This document shows, one piece after another, positions 8,336 to 17,843 of a DNA stretch of 64,000 nucleotides (position 1 is the stretch's first letter; every line of letters starts with the position of its first letter). Below the pieces are notes generated by a model. That model did no database searches, was not told the DNA's origin, and was given only the letters and a program-made list of their open reading frames with translations. A program made the position numbers and the translations under genes. Source of the DNA: Pseudomonas sp. M47T1 (GTDB taxonomy: Bacteria > Pseudomonadota > Gammaproteobacteria > Pseudomonadales > Pseudomonadaceae). The stretch spans positions 62,001 to 126,000 of the forward strand of contig NZ_AJWX01000005.1 in assembly GCF_000263855.1 (NCBI RefSeq). The letters run 5' to 3'.

Positions 8336-10344
8336 GCGGGCTCAACGAGTGGCGCCCGGCGCTGCGGGCCTGGGCAGCGTGCGACGGGGTGACCTGGATT
8401 TACCTGTTCAAGTTGCTGTGCGCCACCTTCCTGACCTATTGGCTGGCCCTGCGCCTGGAGTTGCCGCAACCCTCCACGGCACTGGTGACGGTGTTCATCG
8501 TCATGCAGCCACAAAGTGGCCCGGTGATTGCCAAGAGTGCCTGGCGCCTGCTGGGCACTTTGCTGGGGCTGGTGGTGGTGGTCACGTTGATTGCGTTGTT
8601 CGGCCAGCACAGCGATGTGTTCCTCGGCTGCCTGGCGCTGTGGGTAGGGCTGTGCTGCGGCCTGTCTGCGCGTTACCGCAACTTCCAGGCATATGCCTTT
8701 GTGCTGACCGGCTACACCGCCGCCATTGTCGGCGTACCCGCCCTCGCCCATCCCCAGGGCGTGTACCTGTCGGCCGTGTGGCGCGCCGTGGAGATCGGCC
8801 TGGCCGTTATTTGCAGTGGCGTGGTGTCGGCCGTGATCTTCCCGCAGAGCAGCCGCACCGCCCTGCGTGCCGTGATCGGCAAACGCCTGGGCCTGTTTGC
8901 CGGCTTTGCCGCCGACAGCCTTCAGGGCCAACTGGCCCCCGCCGCCTTTGCCCAGCATAACCGCCGGCTGGTGGCCGAGGCCGTGGGCTTGGAGAACCTG
9001 CGCAGCGTGACAGTGTTCGAAGACCCCTTGACCCACCTGCGCAGCGGTCGCCTGAGCCGCCTGAACAGCGAGTTCATGCAGTGCACCACCGGTTTCAACG
9101 CGCTGTATCAGCACTTGCAACGCCTGCACCACGAGGCACCCACCGCCTGGCAGGACGTGCAGCCGGCACTGGCCGGGCTGGTGCAGGTACTGGAAGATTA
9201 TCGCGGCAAGCAGCTGGACAGCGGCGCCGCCGCGCCCATGGCCGAGCGTCTTCATCGCCTGGCGCAGGACACTGCCGTGCGTCTGCGTCATCTGCCCGCC
9301 AGTAACGGCCAACAAGACCTGGACACCGCCGGTGAACTGCTGATGGCGCTGATCACACAGCTCCACGACTACGCCCAGACCCACGCGTCGCTGGCTAGCC
9401 ATCGGCACCCGCGCGAGCAATGGACGGCCGGCTACACCCCGCGCACCAACCTCTGGGTATGCGCCGCCGCCGGGTTGCGCGGCTTCATCACCGTGGCCCT
9501 GGCCGCCACCTTCTGGCTGGCCACGGCGTGGCCCAGCGGCATCAGCCTGATGATTTCAGCGGCCGCCGGCATCAGCCTCACCGCGTCCACGCCAAACCCG
9601 TGGCGTGCGGGCGTGCAAATGGGCATGGGCGTGGTGCTCAGCAGCCTGTTGGGTTTCGTCGAGTACTTTTTCCTGTACCCGCACATCGACGGTTTCCCGT
9701 TGCTGTGTTTCGTGCTGGCGCCGGCGTTGCTGTTCGGCGGGTTCCTCACCACGCGGCTGCAAACCATGGGCATTGGCCTGGGTTTCCTGATCACCTTTGC
9801 CTCCGGCTCGATCCCGGCCAACCTGACGGTCTACAACCCGGCCGGGTTCGTCAACGACTGCCTGGCCAACATCATCGCCTTCGGCCTGTGCGCCATTGCC
9901 GGTGCGGTGATTCTGCCCACCAACGCGCCCTGGGCCTGGCGTCACCTGCAACGCGACCTGCGACGCCAGGTGGGCTTTGCCGCCAAGGGTGGCCTGAAAC
10001 ACCTGCGCCAGCGCTTTGAAAGCCGCACCCGGGACGTGCTGCAGCACGCCACCACACTGTCGGCCGCCCGCCCGGCGGTGCAGGACGACCTATTGCAATG
10101 GGCCCTGAGCGTTCAGGACGTGGGCTACGCCCTGGTGCAACTGCGCGAACACGGTGGCGTGCCGGTCGCTGTCGCCCAGCCGCTGATCACGCTGTTCGAA
10201 CGCCCCAGCGCTGCGAATCGCCAGCAGGCACTGGCCGCCCTGGCCCAGGCCTTGGCCGAACAACCGACAGCGCCGCGGGCAGCCTACCTGCACTTCATTC
10301 GCAGCGCGCTGCTCAACCCTCGCTCGCCATTGGCCTGCGTGTGA
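8332..10344 (+). CDS. FUSC-family inner-membrane transporter (AaeB/fusaric acid resistance type)
   Basis: A 670-residue protein with two blocks of five to six membrane helices (about residues 20-175 and 380-535), each followed by a soluble region. This is the duplicated arrangement of AaeB and fusaric acid resistance proteins. It overlaps the upstream outer-membrane factor gene by 4 nt and is followed by DUF1656 and HlyD genes, the typical gene order for this exporter. The likely substrates are hydroxylated aromatic carboxylic acids or fusaric-acid-like compounds, inferred from family. Confidence 0.87.
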   Translation: MSGLNEWRPALRAWAACDGVTWIYLFKLLCATFLTYWLALRLELPQPSTALVTVFIVMQPQSGPVIAKSAWRLLGTLLGLVVVVTLIALFGQHSDVFLGCLALWVGLCCGLSARYRNFQAYAFVLTGYTAAIVGVPALAHPQGVYLSAVWRAVEIGLAVICSGVVSAVIFPQSSRTALRAVIGKRLGLFAGFAADSLQGQLAPAAFAQHNRRLVAEAVGLENLRSVTVFEDPLTHLRSGRLSRLNSEFMQCTTGFNALYQHLQRLHHEAPTAWQDVQPALAGLVQVLEDYRGKQLDSGAAAPMAERLHRLAQDTAVRLRHLPASNGQQDLDTAGELLMALITQLHDYAQTHASLASHRHPREQWTAGYTPRTNLWVCAAAGLRGFITVALAATFWLATAWPSGISLMISAAAGISLTASTPNPWRAGVQMGMGVVLSSLLGFVEYFFLYPHIDGFPLLCFVLAPALLFGGFLTTRLQTMGIGLGFLITFASGSIPANLTVYNPAGFVNDCLANIIAFGLCAIAGAVILPTNAPWAWRHLQRDLRRQVGFAAKGGLKHLRQRFESRTRDVLQHATTLSAARPAVQDDLLQWALSVQDVGYALVQLREHGGVPVAVAQPLITLFERPSAANRQQALAALAQALAEQPTAPRAAYLHFIRSALLNPRSPLACV

Positions 10345-10357
10345 ATTGGACCTGACC

Positions 10358-10558
10358 ATGCCCCGCGAACTGATGTTCCTCGAGCTGTACCTGCCCACGC
10401 TGATGCTGCTGCTGGGCGTCAGCGCCTTGTTGATGTGGCTGCTGGACCGCGTGCTGATTGCGCTGGATGTGTACCGATTTTTCTGGCATGCCCCGTTGGC
10501 GCGCCTGAGCCTGTTCATGTGCCTGTTCAGCGCCCTGGCGCTGACTATTTACCGCTGA
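10358..10558 (+). CDS. DUF1656 small membrane protein
   Basis: A 66-residue protein with two hydrophobic segments (LYLPTLMLLLGVSALLMWLL and LARLSLFMCLFSALALTIY), as in DUF1656/AaeX proteins found between FUSC and HlyD genes. The ATG at 10358 gives the usual MPRELMF-type start. Its role in the pump is unknown. It may help assemble or stabilise the inner-membrane complex. Confidence 0.85.
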   Translation: MPRELMFLELYLPTLMLLLGVSALLMWLLDRVLIALDVYRFFWHAPLARLSLFMCLFSALALTIYR

Positions 10559-10568
10559 GACCCCCATC

Positions 10569-11429
10569 ATGAAAAAATGCTTGAGCGTGGTGGCCACCCT
10601 GTTGCTGGTGGCCTTGGCCGCCTGCCTGGGTTCCACCCTGTGGAACCACTACATGGCGCAACCCTGGACCCGCGACGGCCGGGTGCGCGCCGACATCATC
10701 AACGTGGCACCCGACGTCAGCGGCGTGGTGGTGGACGTGCCGGTGCACGACAACCAGCAGGTGAAAAAGGGCGACGTGCTGCTACGCATCGACCCGGCTC
10801 ACTATCAGGTCGCGGTGGACCAGGCCAAGGCTCAGGTCGCGTCGCGCAAGGCCACCTGGCAGATGCGCGCAGTCAACGCCCGGCGCCGCGCCGACATGGA
10901 CAACCTGGTGGTGTCCAAGGAAAGCCGCGAAGACGCCGGCAACACCGCCAGTGCCGCCCAGGCCGACTATCAGCAGGCCCAGGCGCAACTGGCCGCGGCC
11001 GAACTGAACCTGAGCCGCACCCAGGTGCTGGCCACCACCGACGGTTACGTCACCAACCTGAACGTGCACCCCGGCGACTACGCCAAGGTGGGCGAGGCGA
11101 AAATGGCCGTGGTGGACCGTCATTCGTTCTGGGTGTATGGCTACTTCGAAGAATCGAAGCTGCCCAACGTTCACGTCGGCGATACTGCGCAGTTGCAGAT
11201 GATGAGTGGCGAAGTGCTCAAAGGTCACGTGCAAAGCATCTCGCGCGCCATCTATGACCGCGACAACCCCGAGAGCCGCGAACTGGTGGCCGACGTCAAC
11301 CCCACCTTCAATTGGGTACGGTTGGCCCAGCGGGTGCCGGTGCGCATCCAGCTGGACGATGTCCCCGCCGACATGCTGCTGGCCGCAGGCACCACCTGCA
11401 CCGTGGTCATCCAGGCCACGACGCGGTAG
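10569..11429 (+). CDS. HlyD/AaeA-type periplasmic adaptor
   Basis: A 286-residue membrane-fusion protein with an N-terminal membrane anchor, a biotinyl-lipoyl-like half (VAPDVSGVVVDVPVHDNQQVKKGDVLLRIDP), a helical hairpin (about 85-140) and a second lipoyl half (ATTDGYVTNLNVHPGDYAKVGE). It is the last gene of the efflux operon, 10 bp after DUF1656. It should bridge the FUSC transporter and the outer-membrane factor. Confidence 0.88.
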   Translation: MKKCLSVVATLLLVALAACLGSTLWNHYMAQPWTRDGRVRADIINVAPDVSGVVVDVPVHDNQQVKKGDVLLRIDPAHYQVAVDQAKAQVASRKATWQMRAVNARRRADMDNLVVSKESREDAGNTASAAQADYQQAQAQLAAAELNLSRTQVLATTDGYVTNLNVHPGDYAKVGEAKMAVVDRHSFWVYGYFEESKLPNVHVGDTAQLQMMSGEVLKGHVQSISRAIYDRDNPESRELVADVNPTFNWVRLAQRVPVRIQLDDVPADMLLAAGTTCTVVIQATTR

Positions 11430-11565
11430 ACACCCTGTAGCGTTCTGCGCAGGTCCTGCATCAATCAAGATTTACAGCGCACTCAAGGGCCGGCGCAGGC
11501 GCGCGGCACCGGCTACGCTATGGTGAGGGGCCAGCCCCTGAATAATCAGAACCGTAGAGGCCGTC

Positions 11566-12006
11566 ATGAAAACCGTCGCAGAATTGCTCAAGCTCAAGGC
11601 TCAGCACAATCAACAGGTGCACACCATCGGCCCGGACCAGATGGTGGTGGAGGCACTGCGCCTGATGGCCGAGAAAAACGTCGGTGCCTTGCCGGTGATC
11701 AAGGATGGCGCCGTGGTGGGCATCGTCAGCGAACGTGACTATGCCCGCAAGGTGGTGTTGCTGGGGCGCTCGTCAGTGGGCACGCCGGTCAGCGAGATCA
11801 TGAGCGCCAAAGTCATCACCGTGGACCCGCACAAGAACATCGATACCTGCATGAACATGATGACCGATGGCCACTTGCGCCATCTGCCGGTGGTCGAAGG
11901 GGGGCAGCTGGTGGGGCTGCTGTCCATCGGTGACCTGGTCAAGGAGGCCATTGCCGAGCAGGCCGACCTGATCCGCCAGCTGGAACAATATATTCGCGGC
12001 GAGTAG
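11566..12006 (+). CDS. Tandem CBS-domain protein
   Basis: A 146-residue protein made of two CBS motifs (about residues 10-65 and 75-130; GALPVIKDGAVVGIVSERDYAR and RHLPVVEGGQLVGLLSIGDLVK). Such Bateman modules bind adenine nucleotides or related ligands and often act as stand-alone sensors. No partner domain is fused, and the neighbours do not reveal a target. Confidence 0.87.
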   Translation: MKTVAELLKLKAQHNQQVHTIGPDQMVVEALRLMAEKNVGALPVIKDGAVVGIVSERDYARKVVLLGRSSVGTPVSEIMSAKVITVDPHKNIDTCMNMMTDGHLRHLPVVEGGQLVGLLSIGDLVKEAIAEQADLIRQLEQYIRGE

Positions 12007-12013
12007 GCCCGCA

Positions 12014-12048
12014 CCCCGGGGCGCGCAGGTATACTGCGCGCCCCGGGG
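12014..12048. terminator. Perfect 15-bp hairpin between CBS and small-protein genes
   Basis: Positions 12014-12028 and 12034-12048 are perfect inverted repeats around a GTATA loop. No T-run follows, so it is not a classical Rho-independent terminator. The loop region contains TATACT (12030-12035), a perfect -10 hexamer for the gene at 12090, so the element may combine RNA structure and promoter. Confidence 0.5.
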
Positions 12049-12089
12049 GACGGCCCCGGACATTACCCTGCATGCTCCGGAGCTCTACC

Positions 12090-12305
12090 ATGTCTGTCGA
12101 CCAACACCCCCCCGCCCAAGACCTGCCCGACGAAACCGGCAGCGACAGCCAGCCGGCCGTGCCTGCCTTCAGCTTTCCGTTCAAGCCCGGCGCCTTTGCC
12201 GCGGCGAAAAAGGCCGCCACCTACCCGGGCGCCGGCAAGTCCAGCCACGACAAAACCCCAGGCCGGGCCCCCAATGGCACCCGTAGGTCCATGGGCAAGC
12301 GCTGA
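12090..12305 (+). CDS. Small hypothetical protein
   Basis: A 71-residue, basic, low-complexity protein (proline-, alanine- and lysine-rich; ends KTPGRAPNGTRRSMGKR). I do not recognise a domain. CGGAG at 12078-12082 supports the ATG at 12090 over one at 12072. It converges with the reductase gene, 3 bp between stops. The tail is RNA/DNA-binding-like in charge only, and no function is claimed. Confidence 0.6.
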   Translation: MSVDQHPPAQDLPDETGSDSQPAVPAFSFPFKPGAFAAAKKAATYPGAGKSSHDKTPGRAPNGTRRSMGKR

Positions 12306-12308
12306 GCC

Positions 12309-13292
12309 TCAGCGGTTGACGTCGACCACCACGCGCCCGCGCACACCGCCTGCCAGCAACTGATCGGCCACGGCAACGGCGTCGCTCAAGCCGACTTCAT
12401 GGCTGATCACCGCCAGCAGGTCACGGTCCAGGTCGCGGGCCAGGCGGTCCCATGCCTCGACACGGTCAGCCCGGGGGCGCCTGACGCTGTCGATGCCCAG
12501 CAACGACACCCCACGCAGAATGAACGGCGCCACCGAGCCAGGGAAATCCATGCCTTGGGCCAGGCCGCAGGCCGCCACGGCGCCGTGGTAACGGGTGGTG
12601 GCACAGACGTTGGCCAAGGTGTGGCTGCCCACTGAGTCCACCGCCCCGGCCCAGCGTTCCTTGCCCAACGGCTTGCCCGGTTCGGACAGGCTGGCGCGGT
12701 CGATGATTTCGCTGGCACCCAGGCGCTTGAGGTAATCGTGCTCGCTGGTGCGGCCGGTGGACGCCACCACTTGGTAGCCCAGCTTGGCCAGCAAGGCGAT
12801 TGCAAAGCTGCCCACGCCACCGTTAGCGCCGGTTACCAACACCTCACCCTGCCCCGGCAGCACACCGTGGCGCTCCAGCGCAATCACGCACAGCATGGCG
12901 GTGTAACCTGCGGTGCCAATGGCCATGGCCTGGGCGGCGGTGAAGCCCTTGGGCTGCGGGATCAGCCAGTCGCCATTGAGCCGGGCCTTCTGCGCCAAGC
13001 CACCCCAATGGCCCTCGCCTACGCCCCAGCCATTGAGCAACACGGCGTCGCCCGCCTTGAAGTCAGGGTGCTCGCTGCTGCTCACGGTGCCCGCCAGGTC
13101 TATCCCCGGCACCATGGGGAAACTGCGCACCACCGGGCCCTTGCCGGTAATGGCCAGGCCGTCCTTGTAATTGAGCGTGCTGTAGGCAACGTCGACCGTG
13201 ACATTGCCAGCAGGCAGTTGTGTTTCATCCAGGGCCTGCACGGCGGCGCGCTGCCCCTGGTCGTGCTTTTCGATGACAATGGCATTGAACAT
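12309..13292 (-). CDS. acuI: MDR-family quinone/acryloyl-CoA reductase (YhdH/AcuI type)
   Basis: A 327-residue zinc-free medium-chain reductase. The nucleotide-binding loop reads [21 protein letters not shown], and the N-terminus ([15 protein letters not shown]) is typical of YhdH/AcuI. The likely reaction is NADPH-dependent reduction of acryloyl-CoA or related enones. The start at 13292 follows GAGGAG. An upstream ATG at 13361 adds residues without homology and overlaps the operator. It is cotranscribed or coregulated with the TetR gene upstream, as in acuR-acuI pairs. Confidence 0.85.
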   Translation of the reverse strand: MFNAIVIEKHDQGQRAAVQALDETQLPAGNVTVDVAYSTLNYKDGLAITGKGPVVRSFPMVPGIDLAGTVSSSEHPDFKAGDAVLLNGWGVGEGHWGGLAQKARLNGDWLIPQPKGFTAAQAMAIGTAGYTAMLCVIALERHGVLPGQGEVLVTGANGGVGSFAIALLAKLGYQVVASTGRTSEHDYLKRLGASEIIDRASLSEPGKPLGKERWAGAVDSVGSHTLANVCATTRYHGAVAACGLAQGMDFPGSVAPFILRGVSLLGIDSVRRPRADRVEAWDRLARDLDRDLLAVISHEVGLSDAVAVADQLLAGGVRGRVVVDVNR

Positions 13293-13308
13293 GCTGTTCT
13301 CCTCATTT

Positions 13309-13321
13309 AGACCGAACGTCT
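13309..13321 (-). promoter_or_regulatory. TetR/AcuR-type operator before acuI
   Basis: The dyad AGAC-N5-GTCT, preceded by TTT and followed by TTAAA, lies 17 bp upstream of the acuI start codon. The same half-sites and spacing recur upstream of the TetR gene at 14029-14041. Confidence 0.65.
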
Positions 13322-13367
13322 TTAAATGGCCTTGAAAAAGCCGGCAGTCAGGCCGGCTCACGATCCA

Positions 13368-14015
13368 TCACATCTGGAAAAATGCCGAGCGCAGAAAGCC
13401 GCTGACGAAGGTGCGCATGGGTTGCGCGTTGCGTACCAGCCGGGCGCGCAGCACCGCGCCTTCCCAGCCCGTCCAGAAAAACGCTGCCAGTTCGTCGCAA
13501 TCGGCTTCCTTGGGCAGGTCACCGCTGGCCTGGGCTGCCTGAAGGCAGGCGCTCAGGCGCTGTTGCCAATCGGCGAAGACCGCTTCGATGGCCTCGCGGT
13601 AGCCCTCGGGCAATACCGAGATTTCCTGGCCCAGGTTACCCACCAGGCAACCGCGCCGGTAATCGTGCTTGGCCATGCCCTTCTGAGCGTCTTCGACGAA
13701 GCCCAGCAGGCGCTCCAGCGGGGCCACCGACTCGTCCAGCAGCCAGCGGTCGAGCTTGCGCGCAAAGTATTGGGCATAGTTGTCCAACAGGGCCCGGCCG
13801 AAGGCGTCCTTGCTGGCAAAGTAGTGGTAGAACGAGCCCTTCGGCACCCCGACACGCTTGAGAATCATGTCGATGCCGGTGGCGCTGAAGCCCTGTTCAG
13901 TAAGGATCTCGGTACCGCAACGGACCAGCAGCTCGCGGGTGTCGTAATGCTCGCGAGGCACCTTGGGAGGGCGGCCGGGTCTGCGGGGGACGGGTGCTTG
14001 GGTTGGCGTAGTCAT
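13368..14015 (-). CDS. TetR-family repressor, AcuR-like
   Basis: A 215-residue TetR protein with N-terminal RRPGRPPKVPREHYDTRELLVRCGTEIL and the HTH (GFSATGIDMILKRVGVPKGSFYHYF). The RPGRPPK arm is common in AcuR-type members. I use the ATG at 14015; one at 14093 would extend through the operator region. It lies upstream of the acuI-like reductase on the same strand and probably represses both genes through the AGAC-N5-GTCT sites, with an electrophile such as an acrylate as inducer (inference). Confidence 0.85.
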   Translation of the reverse strand: MTTPTQAPVPRRPGRPPKVPREHYDTRELLVRCGTEILTEQGFSATGIDMILKRVGVPKGSFYHYFASKDAFGRALLDNYAQYFARKLDRWLLDESVAPLERLLGFVEDAQKGMAKHDYRRGCLVGNLGQEISVLPEGYREAIEAVFADWQQRLSACLQAAQASGDLPKEADCDELAAFFWTGWEGAVLRARLVRNAQPMRTFVSGFLRSAFFQM

Positions 14016-14028
14016 GTAGATGGATATT

Positions 14029-14041
14029 AGACTGGCCGTCT
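14029..14041 (-). promoter_or_regulatory. TetR/AcuR-type operator before the repressor gene
   Basis: AGAC-N5-GTCT in the context TATT...CAAT, 14 bp from the tetR start codon, matches the site at 13309-13321. It is an autoregulatory operator candidate. Confidence 0.62.
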
Positions 14042-14126
14042 CAATTGTCAACTGGTTGATGTTCCAACATCGCAACGACGCCAGCTTCCACACAGGCGGC
14101 CTGCGGGGGTAGGCACGTTATGGCGC

Positions 14127-14932
<806 letters not shown>

Positions 14933-14933
<1 letters not shown>

Positions 14934-15613
14934 TGCCACTGGACGCAAGTGACCTGTCGGCCATTTGGCTGACCGTGAAACTGGCTTCGCTCACCACCCT
15001 GTTGCTGCTGTTGATCGGTACGCCGATTGCCTGGTGGCTGGCCCGCACCCGCTCGCGCCTGCGCGGGCCGGTGGGGGCTGTGGTGGCGCTGCCGCTGGTG
15101 CTGCCGCCAACCGTGATCGGCTTTTACCTGCTGCTGGCCATGGGGCCCAATGGCTTTATCGGCCACGCCACCCAGGCGCTGGGCCTGGGTACCCTGACCT
15201 TCAGTTTCGTCGGCCTGGTGATTGGCTCGGCCATCTATTCCCTGCCATTTGTGGTGCAGCCGTTGCAAAACGCCTTCACCGCCATCGGCGATCGCCCGCT
15301 GGAAGTGGCCGCCACCTTGCGCGCCAGCCCGTGGGATTGCTTCTTCAGCGTCGTGGTGCCGCTGGCACGCCCCGGTTTTGTCACCGCCAGCATCCTAGGC
15401 TTTGCCCACACCGTGGGCGAGTTCGGCGTTGTGCTGATGATCGGCGGCAATATCCCCGACAAGACCCGCGTGGTCTCGGTGCAGATCTACGACCACGTGG
15501 AAGCCATGGAGTACGGCCAGGCGCACTGGCTGGCCGGCGCCATGCTGGTGTTTTCGTTCCTGGTGCTGCTGGCGCTGTACGCCCGCGGCCACACCAAAGC
15601 CCGCTGGAGTTAA
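14933..15613 (+). CDS. modB: Molybdate ABC transporter permease
   Basis: A 226-residue membrane protein with about five helices and the ABC permease EAA-type loop ([26 protein letters not shown]). It begins [19 protein letters not shown]. It lies between modA and modC, overlapping modA by 1 nt and leaving 3 bp before modC. Confidence 0.93.
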
Positions 15614-15616
15614 CCT

Positions 15617-16705
15617 GTGGCCACGACCTTGACGGCGCGTATTCGCCACTGTTTTTCCGCGTTTACCCTGGATGTCGACCTGCAACTGCCGGGGCGTGGC
15701 GTCAGCGCCCTGTTCGGCCAGTCAGGGTCTGGCAAGACCACCTGCCTGCGTTGCCTGGCGGGCCTGGAGCGGGCCAGCCACGCTTACATCGAAGTCAATG
15801 GCCAGGTCTGGCAGGACAGCGACCGCGGGCTGTTCCTGCCCCCACACCAGCGCCCGCTGGGCTACGTGTTCCAGGAAGCCAGCCTGTTTGCCCACCTGAA
15901 CGTGCAGCGCAACCTGGAGTTTGGCTGGCGGCGCATTCGCGCCACGCAGCGCAAAGTGCAGCTTGACCAGGCGTGTACCCTGCTGGGCATCGGCCATTTG
16001 CTCACGCGCATGCCCACGCACTTGTCCGGTGGCGAGCGTCAGCGCGTGGGCATCGCCCGTGCGCTGTTGAGCAGCCCGGGCCTGTTGTTGATGGACGAAC
16101 CCCTGGCCGCGCTGGACAGCCAGCGCAAGGCCGAGATCCTGCCCTACCTGGAGCGCCTGCACGACGAACTGGACATACCCGTGGTGTACGTCAGCCACGC
16201 CCAGGATGAAGTGGCGCGGCTGGCCGACCATTTGGTATTGCTGGACCAGGGCACCGTGCAGGCCAGCGGGCCAGTGGCGCACACCCTCGCCCGCCTTGAC
16301 CTGCCCCTGGCGCTGGGGGATGACGCCGGGGTGATCATTCAGGGCCGAGTCTGGGACTATGACCCCGCCTATCAGTTGCTCAGCCTCGGCCTGCCGGACA
16401 GCCTCCAGCACATCCGCGTGGCCCATGGGCCGCTGGCGGTGGGCAGCGCGCTGCGAGTCAAGGTGCAGGCTCGCGACATCAGCCTGAGCCTGGACGGCCA
16501 GGGCCACAGCAGCATCCTCAACCGCCTGCCGGTAACCGTGACCGGCCAGCGCGTGGCCGACAATAGCGCCCATGTGCTGGTCAGCCTGGAGGCCGATGGC
16601 ACGCCGTTGCTGGCGCGGATCACGCGGTATTCGTGGGATCAACTGGGGCTGGGGGTGGGCAGCGCGGCGTGGGCGCAGATCAAGGCGGTGGCGGTGTTGG
16701 CTTAG
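15617..16705 (+). CDS. modC: Molybdate ABC transporter ATP-binding protein
   Basis: A 362-residue ATPase with Walker A (GQSGSGKTT), signature ([16 protein letters not shown]), Walker B ([12 protein letters not shown]) and switch His (YVSHAQDE). A C-terminal Mop/TOBE domain (about residues 290-360) binds molybdate and permits trans-inhibition. It starts at GTG. It is the last gene of modABC, expected to be silenced by ModE-molybdate through the box at 14127. Confidence 0.93.
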   Translation: MATTLTARIRHCFSAFTLDVDLQLPGRGVSALFGQSGSGKTTCLRCLAGLERASHAYIEVNGQVWQDSDRGLFLPPHQRPLGYVFQEASLFAHLNVQRNLEFGWRRIRATQRKVQLDQACTLLGIGHLLTRMPTHLSGGERQRVGIARALLSSPGLLLMDEPLAALDSQRKAEILPYLERLHDELDIPVVYVSHAQDEVARLADHLVLLDQGTVQASGPVAHTLARLDLPLALGDDAGVIIQGRVWDYDPAYQLLSLGLPDSLQHIRVAHGPLAVGSALRVKVQARDISLSLDGQGHSSILNRLPVTVTGQRVADNSAHVLVSLEADGTPLLARITRYSWDQLGLGVGSAAWAQIKAVAVLA

Positions 16706-16781
16706 GTAGGCCTGCAGCAGCCACACCTCGGCAACCCGTGCATAATACTCACCCACCGATCCTCCAACGGCGTCCCGTTTT

Positions 16782-17843
16782 ATGAAGGCACTGCGTCTAA
16801 GCCGCTTACCCATCCTGCGTCACCTGCTGCGCCCCCTGCTCGACCCGCACCGCCGCTACCTGTACGCCCGCTACATCCATGCCGGGCGCGTGGCGGTGGG
16901 CCTGCTGGCGTCGATTCTGCTCACCACAGGCCTGAGCCTGCCCCACGGCGAGTGGGCCTCGGTGACATTGCTGATCGTGATCGGCGGCCTGCAGCACCAG
17001 GGCAATATCGGCCGCAAATCGCTGGAACGCGCCTATGGCACGCTGATCGGCGCCGCCATCGGCCTGTTGCTGGTGGTGCAGCAAGGCTACCTGCACGAGC
17101 AATGGCTGACGTACGTGGCCATGTCCACGGTGTGCGGTTTCTTCGCCTATCACGCTATCGGCAAAGGCGGCTACATTGCCCTGCTGTCGGCGATCACCGT
17201 GTTCATTGTCGCCGGTCACGGTGACAACCCCATCAGCGATGGCCTGTGGCGCCTGGTGGACATTCTGATCGGCATTGCCCTGGCACTGGCATTTTCCTTT
17301 GCTATCCCGCTGTACGCGGTGTACTCCTGGCGTTTCAGCCTGGCCAAGGGGCTGCGCGGTTGCGCCAAGGCCTACGGGCGCATTCTCAACGGCCACTCGG
17401 TAACCGATGACGAACACCTCAAGCTGGCCGCGCAACTCAACGCCATCATGGTGCAGTTGCGCTCGCTGATGCCATCGGTGTCCAAGGAAGTGCGTATTCC
17501 GCTGACCGAACTGGAAGTGATCCAAGGCCAGTTCCGCCTGTGCCTAAGCACCCTGGAACTGCTGTCGAACCTGCGCCCGCGCGAGCACAACGACTGGCAC
17601 GACTGGCTGCACCCGGAACACCGACAAATCAACCGGCAGCTGATTGCCATGGCCCGCGCCCTGGAAACCGGCGCCACCGATCGCCTGGCACGCCAGGTGG
17701 AACGCGGCGCCGAGATCGAACACGTGCAGGTGCCTGACAGTCAGGACGCCCAGGGCTTTCGCCTGCTGACCCTGCAACTGGCCACCAACCTGGAAGGCCT
17801 GCGCCAGCGTCTGCACAAGAGCTCCCGGCGCTGGAACCTCTGA
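16782..17843 (+). CDS. FUSC/YccS-like membrane protein
   Basis: A 353-residue protein with six hydrophobic segments between about residues 35 and 185 (VAVGLLASILLTTG, EWASVTLLIVIGGLQH, AYGTLIGAAIGLLLVV) and a soluble helical C-terminal half. This resembles half of an AaeB/YccS protein. It has no adaptor or outer-membrane partner. A possible -10 (CATAAT) lies near 16741. It ends immediately beside the stop of the convergent MFS gene, with no intervening base. Substrate unknown. Confidence 0.75.
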   Translation: MKALRLSRLPILRHLLRPLLDPHRRYLYARYIHAGRVAVGLLASILLTTGLSLPHGEWASVTLLIVIGGLQHQGNIGRKSLERAYGTLIGAAIGLLLVVQQGYLHEQWLTYVAMSTVCGFFAYHAIGKGGYIALLSAITVFIVAGHGDNPISDGLWRLVDILIGIALALAFSFAIPLYAVYSWRFSLAKGLRGCAKAYGRILNGHSVTDDEHLKLAAQLNAIMVQLRSLMPSVSKEVRIPLTELEVIQGQFRLCLSTLELLSNLRPREHNDWHDWLHPEHRQINRQLIAMARALETGATDRLARQVERGAEIEHVQVPDSQDAQGFRLLTLQLATNLEGLRQRLHKSSRRWNL

